From assembly GCA_963798275.1 (NCBI GenBank), contig CAWCTB010000036.1, positions 1 to 42,374 on the forward strand: 42,374 bases of DNA, in the 5' to 3' direction. Position numbers and translations under genes: made by a program. The stretch's first letter is position 1, and the number at the start of each line of letters is the position of its first letter. Origin of the DNA: CAWCTB01 sp963798275 (GTDB lineage Bacteria; Acidobacteriota; Terriglobia; Terriglobales; Acidobacteriaceae). This document shows positions 32,593 through 40,183 of the stretch, in pieces. Below the pieces are notes generated by a model. That model ran no database searches and had not been told where the DNA came from. It worked only from the letters and a program-made list of their open reading frames with translations.

Positions 32593-32612
32593 GGACGGCC
32601 TGAAGGCCGTCC
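32593..32612. repeat. C-TGAA-G hairpin repeat
   Basis: GGACGGCC-TGAA-GGCCGTCC followed by CCTTCAAC: identical over the stem-loop to the copy at 15788-15807. It lies 11 bases past the PDZ gene stop, between convergent genes. It lacks a T tail, but may still act as an mRNA end structure. Confidence 0.8.
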
Positions 32613-32673
32613 CCTTCAACATGCAACTGAGAAGGATCGCAGGTAAACGGGCCGATCCGGACGCTGGAACCAC

Positions 32674-33366
32674 TCACGCGCGCATCGGCGCCCGCTGCGG
32701 CACATTCTGGGAGCTGCGGCCCAGTTTGATGTCCGGAGGCTCGAGAACGCGCACGGCCTCGGCGGGATTCTCGACCGCCCAAGCCAAGGTCTTCACCATT
32801 TGCTCACGAGTCACTAGCGCCAGCCGCTCGGCGCCGTCACGCGTCGCCGGAATCAACCGCGCGAAAGCGTACATGGGGAGCAGAACCAGCGGCCAACGCC
32901 GCCCCGGACCCAGCACATACCAAGGGCGCACGAAGGTCGCCGCCATACCCGCGTCTTGAATCAACTGTTCGCCCTGGGCCCGTACCGCCTGGTACTCGCG
33001 CATGATGGGAGCGGGCCGGGCGACGCTGAGATACACGAAATGCCGCACGCCTGCCTGCTTCGCGACGCCGACCGCTTCGGTGATGGAGCGGAGATCGATG
33101 GCACGGAATTCGGCCGCCTTGCTTGGACTGGGATGAGCTACGCCCACCAGGTGCACGAATGTTTCCGAGGGCGAAACCCGCGAGGCATAGGTCTCAGCGC
33201 GCAGAGCATCACCGGGAATGGCTTCGCATCCGACCGGTAGGCGGGCTTCCGATCCCGGCCTTGCCAGGGCGCGGACGCGGTGCCCGCGGCGCAACAACTC
33301 TGCTGCCAGGCTGCTACCGATGAATCCCGTTCCACCGGTCAGAAATACATCGCGTGGCTGTGCCAT
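32674..33366 (-). CDS. NAD(P)-binding epimerase/reductase-like protein (atypical SDR)
   Basis: A 230-aa Rossmann-fold protein. The N-terminus has the extended/atypical SDR nucleotide motif FLTGGTGFIGSSLAAELLRR. Later there are VHLVGVAHPSP, a YLSVARPAP strand in the place of the usual YxxxK site, and EQLIQDAGMAATFVRPWYVLGP. The catalytic Tyr/Lys pair is not evident, which points to the NmrA / complex-I-subunit-like atypical branch. Such proteins may bind NADP without catalysis. GGAGGT lies before the ATG at 33364-33366; a longer upstream frame is not coding. It is divergent from the CBS-pair gene. Confidence 0.85.
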   Translation of the reverse strand: MAQPRDVFLTGGTGFIGSSLAAELLRRGHRVRALARPGSEARLPVGCEAIPGDALRAETYASRVSPSETFVHLVGVAHPSPSKAAEFRAIDLRSITEAVGVAKQAGVRHFVYLSVARPAPIMREYQAVRAQGEQLIQDAGMAATFVRPWYVLGPGRRWPLVLLPMYAFARLIPATRDGAERLALVTREQMVKTLAWAVENPAEAVRVLEPPDIKLGRSSQNVPQRAPMRA

Positions 33367-33691
33367 CCGGACCTCCGTTGGGAGAAGAACCCTACCCTGC
33401 CGCGCCCGCCTTGGGCTGTGAAACGAGCGCGGCAAAGGTTTGCGACTTGCATTGCCGTAGGTACGTTGACCGGGCGGAGACGGATTGTGCCACAGGAGGA
33501 TTGTCAATGGCCAGAAAATCAGGGTAGGGGAGGGAGTTTTGGGACGGTCTTCGGGCGGCGCGCAGGTCATACCTGGCTTGAAACCCCTACCACTTCCGTC
33601 CAAAAGCCGGCCATTCGGACTTGACGCCAGCCCCGGCGGGAACATAAAGTCGCACCTTCATTTCCTCGTCTACGTCTGGAAAGCGGGCTTT
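33367..33691. other. Divergent intergenic region
   Basis: This separates the SDR-like gene (minus) and the CBS-pair gene (plus). A plausible promoter for the latter is at 33621-33648. I see no gene or member of the repeat families found elsewhere. Confidence 0.4.
33621..33648 (+). promoter_or_regulatory. Candidate promoter of the CBS-pair gene
   Basis: -35 TTGACG (33621-33626), 16-base spacer, -10 CATAAA (33643-33648). The predicted start is about 36 bases before the ATG. Confidence 0.45.
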
Positions 33692-34120
33692 ATGAACCTA
33701 CTCAAATTATGCGGAAGGCACACCTCCACCGTTCCCATCCTCGCTACGGTGGCGGATGCGGTCAACCTGATGATCGAAAACAATGTCGGAGCGGTGGCCG
33801 TCATCGACGATGAAGGCATCGTCGCCGGGATGTTTACCGAGCGTGATGTGCTGGAGAAGTTTGCCTTAAGCGGGCGTGACCCGAAGACCACTCCGGTGCG
33901 TGAACTCATGAGCCCCATGGTGGAGATGGCAACGCAGGAAACCACTCCGGCGGAGGCCTTGCGGGTGATGCTGGAGCGGCATTACCGCCACATGCCGGTG
34001 GTCGACGAGCAGGGCAGAGTGCTGGGCATTCTCTCGATCCGGCACATTCTTGAGGCCAAGATCGACAATCTAGTGGCGCGGTTGGAGGCCAACGCTCCTT
34101 CGGCAGGCAGCAAACACTAG
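33692..34120 (+). CDS. CBS-domain pair protein
   Basis: A 142-aa cytosolic protein made of two CBS domains. CBS1 holds ADAVNLMIENNVGAVAVIDD and GIVAGMFTERDVLEKF. CBS2 holds VRELMSPMVEMATQETTPAE, then ALRVMLERHYRHMPVVDEQG and RVLGILSIRHILEA. Tandem CBS pairs bind adenosine nucleotides (AMP, ATP, SAM) and act as energy or ligand sensors, usually in trans when stand-alone. The partner is unknown. The ATG at 33692 fits the domain start; a longer frame upstream is not coding. The hslVU operon follows on the same strand after a 141-bp gap with its own promoter. Confidence 0.88.
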   Translation: MNLLKLCGRHTSTVPILATVADAVNLMIENNVGAVAVIDDEGIVAGMFTERDVLEKFALSGRDPKTTPVRELMSPMVEMATQETTPAEALRVMLERHYRHMPVVDEQGRVLGILSIRHILEAKIDNLVARLEANAPSAGSKH

Positions 34121-34194
34121 CATTTGCAGGCGGACGGGCGGGGGCTGGCGGGGGAGAGGGAAGGGCAGCGCCGCGCACGCAAGCTCAGGGGCGC

Positions 34195-34221
34195 AAAGTT
34201 GAGTCACTTACACTCAACTTT
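34195..34221 (+). promoter_or_regulatory. Perfect 10-bp palindrome at the hslV promoter
   Basis: AAAGTTGAGT (34195-34204) and ACTCAACTTT (34212-34221) form a perfect inverted repeat with a 7-base spacer. The right arm abuts and overlaps the -35 box. No T run follows, so it is not a terminator for the CBS gene. It is not the CIRCE element. A regulator-binding site for hslVU is the best reading. Confidence 0.6.
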
Positions 34222-34250
34222 GGGCACCTGGCCTTATCCCCTGCTATAAT
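34220..34250 (+). promoter_or_regulatory. Promoter of hslVU
   Basis: A perfect -10 TATAAT (34245-34250) with a -35-like TTGGGC (34220-34225) at 19-base spacing. Only 11 bases separate the -10 from the hslV ATG, so transcription would begin about 4-6 bases before it. Confidence 0.7.
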
Positions 34251-34261
34251 CAGGCTTATAC

Positions 34262-34804
34262 ATGCCACGTCAGCGTTTGATCCGCTCTACTACTGTTCTT
34301 TGCGTTCGGCGAGATGGCAAGGTTGTCATGGCCGGGGACGGCCAGGTCACCCTCGGAGAAGGGGTAATTAAGCACACCGCCCGCAAGATTCGCCGCCTGT
34401 ACCAGGACAAGATCCTGGCCGGGTTTGCCGGGTCGACCGCCGACGCATTTTCGCTGTTCTCCCGGTTCGAGTCGAAGCTGGAGCAGTATCACGGCAACAT
34501 CGGCCGCGCCGCGGTTGAGCTGGGCAAAGACTGGCGGACCGACAAGATGCTGCGCCAGTTGGAGGCGCTGCTGCTGGTGGCTGATCAGGGCCAGACGTTC
34601 CTGATCAGCGGACAGGGCGACGTGATCGAGCCCGATTCCGGCATTGCCGCCATCGGCAGCGGAGGCCCGTACGCCACCGCCGCCGCCACTGCCCTGATGG
34701 AACATACCGACCTTCCCGCCCGCAGGATCGCTGAAGAAGCAATGAAGATTGCGGGCAAGATCTGCATCTATACCAACGACTGGATTACCATCGAAGAGCT
34801 TTAA
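34262..34804 (+). CDS. hslV: ATP-dependent protease proteolytic subunit HslV (ClpQ)
   Basis: A proteasome-like threonine peptidase that forms two stacked hexamers fed by HslU. A short propeptide (MPRQRLIRS) precedes the catalytic Thr of TTVLCVRRDGKVVMAGDGQV. Family motifs KHTARKIRRLYQDKILAGFAG and AIGSGGPYATAAATAL follow, with Gly/Ser residues that bind sodium and shape the active site. At 180 aa it has the usual length. There is no Shine-Dalgarno site and almost no leader, so translation is probably leaderless or nearly so. hslU follows after a 196-base gap filled with heptamer repeats. Confidence 0.95.
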   Translation: MPRQRLIRSTTVLCVRRDGKVVMAGDGQVTLGEGVIKHTARKIRRLYQDKILAGFAGSTADAFSLFSRFESKLEQYHGNIGRAAVELGKDWRTDKMLRQLEALLLVADQGQTFLISGQGDVIEPDSGIAAIGSGGPYATAAATALMEHTDLPARRIAEEAMKIAGKICIYTNDWITIEEL

Positions 34805-34808
34805 GAGC

Positions 34809-34868
34809 AGTTTCGAGTTTCCGGTTTCAAGTTTCGAGAGTTGCAAGTTGAGAGTTTCAAGTTTCAAA
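34809..34868. repeat. GTTTCRA heptanucleotide tract between hslV and hslU
   Basis: Irregular units such as GTTTCGAGTTTCCGGTTTC and AAGTTTCGAGAG, then GAGTTTCAAGTTTCAAAGG. The inverted counterpart at 34944-34976 (GAAACTTGAAACTCGAAAC) could pair with it in the hslVU transcript to form a long stem. Confidence 0.75.
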
Positions 34869-34943
34869 GGAGCGAATCGACGGAGCCGGAGGAGTTTGTT
34901 TAAGAGGTGGTGGATCGCGCCTGGAGGTTTGGCTTCGCCATTC

Positions 34944-34976
34944 AGCTTGAAACTTGAAACTCGAAACTTGAAACTG
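34944..34976. repeat. Inverted GTTTCRA tract upstream of hslU
   Basis: TTGAAACTTGAAACTCGAAA and CTTGAAACT: the complement of the heptamer found at 34809-34868. It ends about 25 bases before the hslU start codon. Confidence 0.75.
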
Positions 34977-35000
34977 TCTTTTCCGCATTGAGGTATCGCA

Positions 35001-36431
35001 TTGGCCATTTATCTACCCGCAACTGCCGACGAAGAACACGTCGCGCTGGATGAACTCACGCCGCGCGAAATTGTGCGCGAGCTCGACAAGTACGTAGTCG
35101 GACAACACGAAGCCAAGCGCGCCGTCGCCATCGCGCTGCGCAACCGCATGCGCCGCCAGAAGCTGACGCCCGAACTGGCCGAAGAAGTTATCCCCAAGAA
35201 CATCATCATGATGGGGCCCACCGGAGTGGGCAAGACCGAGATTGCGCGCCGGCTGGCGAAGCTCGCCAACTCGCCGTTCCTCAAAGTCGAGGCCTCCAAG
35301 TTCACCGAGGTTGGCTACGTGGGGCGGGATGTAGAGTCCATGGTCCGTGACCTGATTGAGATCGCCATCGACATGGTGCGCGAAGAAAAGCTGGAAGACG
35401 TCGCGGATAAGGCAGAACTCAACGCCGAGGAACGCCTGCTCGATTTGCTGTTGCCCTCGATGCCCAGCCAGGTGCCGCCGCGCCAACCCGCTGCGGACGG
35501 GCAGATCGGTTTCAACATTGGCAACGAACCCTTGCTTGCCGGAGAGCCCGGGTCGCGCACTCGCGAAAAACTTCGCCAGCAACTGCGTGAGGGCAAGCTC
35601 GACGAGCGCATGGTCGAACTCGACGTGCGCGAGAAATCCATGCCCGCCTTCGAAATCATCACCAACCAGGGCGTGGAGGAGATGGACGTCAACATGAAAG
35701 ACATGTTGCCCAACATCTTCGGGCAGCGCACGAAGAAGCGGAAGATGAAGGTCAGCGAGGCGTTCGAATACCTCATCCAGGAAGAGGAACACCGCCTGGT
35801 CGATATGGACCAGGTGCAGCGCATCGCGGTCGAACGGGTGGAGAATTCCGGCATCATCTTTCTCGACGAGATCGACAAAATCGCCGGTCGCGAGGGCGGC
35901 CATGGCCCCGATGTGTCGCGGGAGGGCGTGCAGCGCGACATCCTTCCCATCGTGGAAGGGACAACCGTCAACACTCGCTACGGCATGGTGCGCACTGACC
36001 ACGTGCTGTTTATTGCGGCGGGGGCGTTCCACGTCTCCAAGCCGAGCGACCTGATTCCGGAACTGCAGGGACGTTTCCCGATTCGCGTTGAGTTGCAGTC
36101 GCTCACGGTGGAGGACTTCATCAAGATCCTCACCGAGCCCAAGTCTTCGCTGACCAAGCAGTACATCGCGCTGCTGGAGACGGAAGGCGTGAAGCTGGAG
36201 TTTACCGAAGAGGCGCTGCAGGAAATGGCGAACTTCGCGTTTCGCGTCAACGAGGGCACCGAGAACATCGGCGCGCGGCGCCTGCACACCATCATGGAGC
36301 GGGTGCTCGACAAGATCAGCTTCGAGGCGCCCGATCTCAAGGAGAAGGACGTCACCGTCGATGCGGATTACGTAAGGAACACGCTGAGCGACATCGTCAA
36401 GGACCAGGACCTGTCACGCTACATTCTGTAG
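35001..36431 (+). CDS. hslU: ATP-dependent protease ATPase subunit HslU (ClpY)
   Basis: AAA+ unfoldase that recognises, unfolds and threads substrates into HslV. Walker A is GPTGVGKT at residues 72-79; Walker B FLDEID has Asp289-Glu290. The pore motif GYVGRD follows Walker A, and the I-domain (about 110-245) lies between. Sensor motifs are in ELQGRFPIRVEL and the arginine-finger region GARRLHTIMERVL. The C-terminus DLSRYIL is the tail that inserts into HslV. The start is a TTG at 35001 with GAGGT 7 bases upstream, so starts in the pair are unusual: ATG without leader and TTG. At 476 aa it is a little longer than usual. Confidence 0.95.
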   Translation: MAIYLPATADEEHVALDELTPREIVRELDKYVVGQHEAKRAVAIALRNRMRRQKLTPELAEEVIPKNIIMMGPTGVGKTEIARRLAKLANSPFLKVEASKFTEVGYVGRDVESMVRDLIEIAIDMVREEKLEDVADKAELNAEERLLDLLLPSMPSQVPPRQPAADGQIGFNIGNEPLLAGEPGSRTREKLRQQLREGKLDERMVELDVREKSMPAFEIITNQGVEEMDVNMKDMLPNIFGQRTKKRKMKVSEAFEYLIQEEEHRLVDMDQVQRIAVERVENSGIIFLDEIDKIAGREGGHGPDVSREGVQRDILPIVEGTTVNTRYGMVRTDHVLFIAAGAFHVSKPSDLIPELQGRFPIRVELQSLTVEDFIKILTEPKSSLTKQYIALLETEGVKLEFTEEALQEMANFAFRVNEGTENIGARRLHTIMERVLDKISFEAPDLKEKDVTVDADYVRNTLSDIVKDQDLSRYIL

Positions 36432-36587
36432 CCGCAGTGCCCAGCCACCCTTTGCTTTTCGCGCTCGACCGGAGCGCACAGGCAGCCGGTACTGGCGTCA
36501 CAGCAAAGCTCCTGCTGTCTCAGCTAAGGTGGCGGGGTATTCTGTTGTGGCATGGTCCGCGCCACAATCGTTGGCTGAGGTCGCCGC

Positions 36588-37283
36588 GTGCACAGGTTCC
36601 CGCAGTGCTGGAGAGTTTCCTTGCTGTGCCTATGGGCGCTGTCGGCGGGCGCGGCCGCAGCCGAGCATCCCGTACCGCTCGACAAGAACTTCGATCCTGC
36701 GAAATGCGTCGAGTGCCATGCCGATAAGACGCAGGGCAAGTTCGTACACACCGCGATGGAGATGGGCTGCACTGCCTGCCATGTCATCGCCAACGAGCAG
36801 GGCACGACCTCGGTAAGCCTGATGGCGCCGGCGAACCAGCTCTGCTTCAACTGCCACGACAAGTCTGACGATCCAGTACAGCATCTCCCTTACGCTGAAG
36901 GCGCATGCACCGTCTGCCATTCGCCCCATGCCAGTGCCTTTCCCGCGCATACCCTGGTCAGCCATCAGGAACTGTGCATGGGCTGCCACGTTCGCGGGCT
37001 GCCGAAAGTGGACGATGCGAAGAAAACCGTCACGGTGCCCTGGGGCCGGAGCCTGACCTTTCAGCAGATGAATGGCTGGCGGTACATCGACCTGAACCAA
37101 TCGCACACGGCGAATCACCCGATTGCGGGCCATCCTGTCAGCGGCGACAATAGGGCGCTCGGCAAAGGAGAGGTGACGTGCCTCTCGTGCCACCAGCCAC
37201 ATCATTCCAAGCTGCCCAATCTGCTGCCTGCCAATGTGAAAAGTCAGGAAGCTTTGTGCGTGAGCTGCCATACGAACTTCTAA
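36588..37283 (+). CDS. Exported seven-haem c-type cytochrome
   Basis: A 231-aa periplasmic electron carrier. It starts at the GTG at 36588 (GAGG upstream) with a signal peptide (WRVSLLCLWALSAGAAAAE). Seven CxxCH haem sites are present: CVECH, CTACH, CFNCH, CTVCH, CMGCH, CLSCH and CVSCH. Many extra His residues (GKFVHTAM, ACTVCHSPHAS) can supply the distal ligands. The layout fits the doubled-CxxCH cytochrome family linked to extracellular or nitrogen/sulfur electron transfer. No dedicated reductase or biogenesis gene is in the window, so its partner is unknown. It lies 156 bases after hslU. Confidence 0.9.
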   Translation: MHRFPQCWRVSLLCLWALSAGAAAAEHPVPLDKNFDPAKCVECHADKTQGKFVHTAMEMGCTACHVIANEQGTTSVSLMAPANQLCFNCHDKSDDPVQHLPYAEGACTVCHSPHASAFPAHTLVSHQELCMGCHVRGLPKVDDAKKTVTVPWGRSLTFQQMNGWRYIDLNQSHTANHPIAGHPVSGDNRALGKGEVTCLSCHQPHHSKLPNLLPANVKSQEALCVSCHTNF

Positions 37284-37368
37284 GCCGAGATCACCACGTA
37301 ACGTTCCGCGGTCGCTGTGCCAGCCGGCAAAGAATACCCTTGATGTCAGCGTACGTTGCCGGATGGAC

Positions 37369-37386
37369 GCTGGCCTGAAGGCCAGC
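37369..37386. repeat. C-TGAA-G hairpin repeat
   Basis: GCTGGCC-TGAA-GGCCAGC is a perfect 7-bp stem. It is preceded by GGATGGAC and followed by TCTACC, like the copies at 20098 and 20151. It sits between the convergent cytochrome and ada genes. Confidence 0.8.
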
Positions 37387-37418
37387 TCTACCAGAAGGTC
37401 GAATTTTTCCGCGGCCTG

Positions 37419-38480
37419 CTAGGGCGCCGCACCACCCGTGCCGTCACCGGACGATGACAGTTCGGAAGCCAGCAGCTTCTGCTTGCGTTTCATCCCCCAG
37501 CGATATCCCGCCAAGCCGCCATCGCTGCGAATTACGCGATGGCACGGCACGGCGACGGCTACCGGGTTCGAGGCGCAGGCACGAGCCACGGCACGAACCG
37601 CTGCAGGTGCGCCGATTTCGCGGGCGATGTCAGCATAGGAGCGAGTCTCGCCTCGGGGTATCTGGCGCAAGACGTCCCATACCCGGCGCTGGAAGGCGGT
37701 AGCGCGGATTTCCAGAGGCAAATCCAGCGAAGTCTTGTCGCCACGAATGGCGGCTACGATCATGTCGACGTAGCCACGCAAACCCGAATCGTTGCGGCTT
37801 AGCTCAGCAGCATGGAACTCCTGGCGGAGCTCGCGCTCCAGTTCTTGGGCGCTCTCGCCGAAGCGAATAGCGCACACGCCCCGCGGCGTTGCCGCCACGA
37901 GCAGGTGCCCGAGGGGCGATGAAGCGATGGCGAAGGCGATCGCGGTCTTTGCTCCACCGGCACGGTAAGCGCCGGGCGTCATCCCAAGCTGGCGGGCAGA
38001 ACTCTCATAGAGGCGGCTGGGAGAGCTGAATCCCGCTTCGTACAACGCCGTTGTTACATCACTTCCTTGCCGCAGCTGCTGCTTCACCTGTTGGGTTCGG
38101 AGAGCGGACTGGTACTCGCGCGGGCTGAGCCCTGTCGCCCGTTTGAACAAGCGTTGCAGATGAAATGGACTGAGACCGATCCGCTTGCTCAGTTGCGAGA
38201 GGGTCAGCACTCCTTCAGCGTTATCCAGCAGTTGGCGGGCCTTCAGCACGTACTGTGCCTGCTCGGATACTTGCGTGGGTTTACAGCGGAGGCAGGCGCG
38301 ATAGCCGGCGCGTTCGGCCTCTTGCGGCGTGGCGAAGAACTCCACCGAGTCGCGCCGCGGGCGGCGGCTCGGACACGATGGCCGGCAATACACGCCAGTG
38401 GTCCGAACCGCAAAAACGAACCGGCCATCCTGCCGGGCGTCGCGGGACATAACTTTTTGCCATTGCAGTTCAGTTTGCAT
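37419..38480 (-). CDS. ada: Bifunctional Ada DNA repair methyltransferase / AraC-type regulator
   Basis: Repairs alkylated DNA and, once methylated, activates the adaptive response. Domain 1 (about 1-75) has the four zinc Cys (32, 36, 63, 66), of which Cys32 in VYCRPSC is the methylphosphotriester acceptor. Domain 2 (about 80-170) is an AraC-type HTH (LSKRIGLSPFHLQRLFKRAT). Domain 3 (about 180-340) is the O6-methylguanine methyltransferase with acceptor Cys313 in PCHRVIRSDG. All active residues are present; 353 aa matches E. coli Ada. It is divergent from the DUF302 gene. Confidence 0.95.
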   Translation of the reverse strand: MQTELQWQKVMSRDARQDGRFVFAVRTTGVYCRPSCPSRRPRRDSVEFFATPQEAERAGYRACLRCKPTQVSEQAQYVLKARQLLDNAEGVLTLSQLSKRIGLSPFHLQRLFKRATGLSPREYQSALRTQQVKQQLRQGSDVTTALYEAGFSSPSRLYESSARQLGMTPGAYRAGGAKTAIAFAIASSPLGHLLVAATPRGVCAIRFGESAQELERELRQEFHAAELSRNDSGLRGYVDMIVAAIRGDKTSLDLPLEIRATAFQRRVWDVLRQIPRGETRSYADIAREIGAPAAVRAVARACASNPVAVAVPCHRVIRSDGGLAGYRWGMKRKQKLLASELSSSGDGTGGAAP

Positions 38481-38577
38481 GTTTCAAAATTACTGCCGCT
38501 TTGGGGGATCGCCTATCCGTAGCTTGCGCTTAAAACATATATTCAGACAAGGGGTATAGCATCCCAAAGAGGCAAGC

Positions 38578-38973
38578 ATGACAGAGAACAACCAGCAGGG
38601 TCTGATTCACCTTCGAAGCAGCCACTCGGTCGAGGATACGTTGCAGCGGTTGGAGTCGCTCCTGACGGAAAAGGGAATCAAAATCTTCACGGTCGTCGAC
38701 CATAGCGGAGAAGCCGCCAAAGCAGGGTTGCAGATGCGACCAACCAAGCTCGTGATCTTCGGCAATCCCAAGGGTGGAACGCCGCTGATGCAGGCATCGC
38801 TGACGGTTGCCATTGACCTGCCCCTGAAGGCGCTGGTGTGGGAAGATGCTGAGGGGAAGGTTTGGTTTACGTACAACGACCCTGCGTATCTGCAGGCGCG
38901 CCACAATCTGCCCGCCGAGTTGCTGCCGGCAATCGCAGGAGTGAGTGGCTTGCTGAAAAAAGCGGTGGAATAG
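38578..38973 (+). CDS. DUF302-family protein
   Basis: A 131-aa soluble protein with the full DUF302 domain. Motifs include HSVEDTLQRLESLLTEKGIK, IFTVVDHSGEAAKAGLQM, and TKLVIFGNPKGGTPLMQASL. DLPLKALVWEDAEGKVWFTY follows. The fold is small alpha/beta; members occur alone or with stress and metal-homeostasis genes, but no reaction is established. GAGG lies before the ATG. It faces the SpoIIE-type phosphatase gene with only 6 bases between stops. It is divergent from ada, so the two might share regulatory DNA. Confidence 0.88.
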   Translation: MTENNQQGLIHLRSSHSVEDTLQRLESLLTEKGIKIFTVVDHSGEAAKAGLQMRPTKLVIFGNPKGGTPLMQASLTVAIDLPLKALVWEDAEGKVWFTYNDPAYLQARHNLPAELLPAIAGVSGLLKKAVE

Positions 38974-38979
38974 CCAAGG

Positions 38980-40176
38980 CTACACCGACTTCAGCAATAC
39001 GAAGGTCACGTCGTCGTGCTGGGGAGCGTTGCCGACAAAGGCGTCAATGCTGGCCAATAGCGATTGCAGCAGGGTAGCCGGGGTCAGGTTTGCGCCGGCG
39101 TGCAAGCCGTAGAGGAAGCGATCTTCGCCGAATTCCTCCTGCTGGTCATTCTCCGCCTCGATGACCCCATCGGTGAAAATCGCGAGCCAGTCGTCCGGAG
39201 CCAAGGTCACGGAAGCGGAGAGGTAGGGTGTGGCCTCGAGAATGCCGAGCGGTATGCCGCCGGTTTCCAGCCGCTCGATCGCGCCCGACTTGCGACGAAG
39301 AATAGGCGCGTTGTGGCCAGCGTTAACGTAGGTCAGGGTGCGGCGATCCGGATCGTATTCCGCGAGGAAGGCTGTCGTGAACCGGCGCCCGTTCTGGCTG
39401 TTGCTGCAGGCATACTGATTGATCTTCGCGACCAGCTCCGCGAGCGTCAGCGGGGTTGGCGCCAGGCTCTTCAAGCTTGCCTGGATAGTGGCCATCAGCA
39501 GGGCCGCCGGAATGCTCTTGCCAGCAACATCCGCTACCGCGATCAGAAAGCGGGGCGCGGTTGAGTCGCCGTTCACGCGGGCGAACACATCGTAGTAGTC
39601 GCCGGCGACCGTGTTGGCGGGACGAGTTGCGAAGGCGACCTCAAGCCCGGGAATGTACGGCGGGCTCGATGGTAAGAGCCAGGTTTGTATCTCCTTGGCA
39701 ATCTGCAGGTCGCGCTTCATCACCACGCGATCGCCGACCTCCAGGATCAGCAAGGCGAACATGAGCAGGCCGCCATAGAAGTGAAAATCCAGGGCGTAAG
39801 TTTTGATGTCTCCGGAAGCGGAGTGAAAGGTCCACTCGCCGCCGGGAACGATGACGAACACCAGCGCGATCAGAAGCAGCAAGCGCCGCGCCGGGGTAAG
39901 CTTCTCCATCACCGCCCACAAGAACTGCACCACCAGATTCAGGAAATGCTTCCAACGGGGAACCCTGCGGTCCCAGGTGGAGTCCACCTCCTTGGAATAA
40001 AGCCGGTAACTGGCGCGCGCGTCGGCCTCGAACTGCTTCCACAGTTGCTCGATCTTCATGCCCTCGGTTACCCGCAGCCAGAAGGCCTCCATGCGGGTCA
40101 TGATGGGCTCAACTTTTGGGGTGAAGGGATCCTGGGGCGGTCGCTGCGGCCCGCGGCTTGTGGCGTTAGAGTGCAT
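38980..40176 (-). CDS. Membrane PP2C/SpoIIE-type phosphatase (RsbU-like)
   Basis: A 398-aa protein serine/threonine phosphatase of the type that controls anti-sigma antagonists. An N-terminal soluble part is followed by two hydrophobic segments at about residues 90-150 (RRLLLLIALVFVIVPGG and GGLLMFALLILEVG). A short coiled linker precedes the phosphatase domain (about 185-397). Metal-binding motifs are VAGDYYDVF, VADVAGKSIPAALLMA and ALFTDGV-like IFTDGVIEA, ending with APQHDDVTFVLL. No sensor domain such as PAS or GAF is seen. The start is the ATG at 40176. A TATAAT box lies 13 bases upstream inside a palindrome. Confidence 0.9.
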   Translation of the reverse strand: MHSNATSRGPQRPPQDPFTPKVEPIMTRMEAFWLRVTEGMKIEQLWKQFEADARASYRLYSKEVDSTWDRRVPRWKHFLNLVVQFLWAVMEKLTPARRLLLLIALVFVIVPGGEWTFHSASGDIKTYALDFHFYGGLLMFALLILEVGDRVVMKRDLQIAKEIQTWLLPSSPPYIPGLEVAFATRPANTVAGDYYDVFARVNGDSTAPRFLIAVADVAGKSIPAALLMATIQASLKSLAPTPLTLAELVAKINQYACSNSQNGRRFTTAFLAEYDPDRRTLTYVNAGHNAPILRRKSGAIERLETGGIPLGILEATPYLSASVTLAPDDWLAIFTDGVIEAENDQQEEFGEDRFLYGLHAGANLTPATLLQSLLASIDAFVGNAPQHDDVTFVLLKSV

Positions 40177-40183
40177 TGGGGGA

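Noticed and set aside
34195..34221. Palindrome as terminator of the CBS-pair gene or as CIRCE element
   Set aside because: No T run follows the stem, and the sequence does not match TTAGCACTC-N9-GAGTGCTAA.
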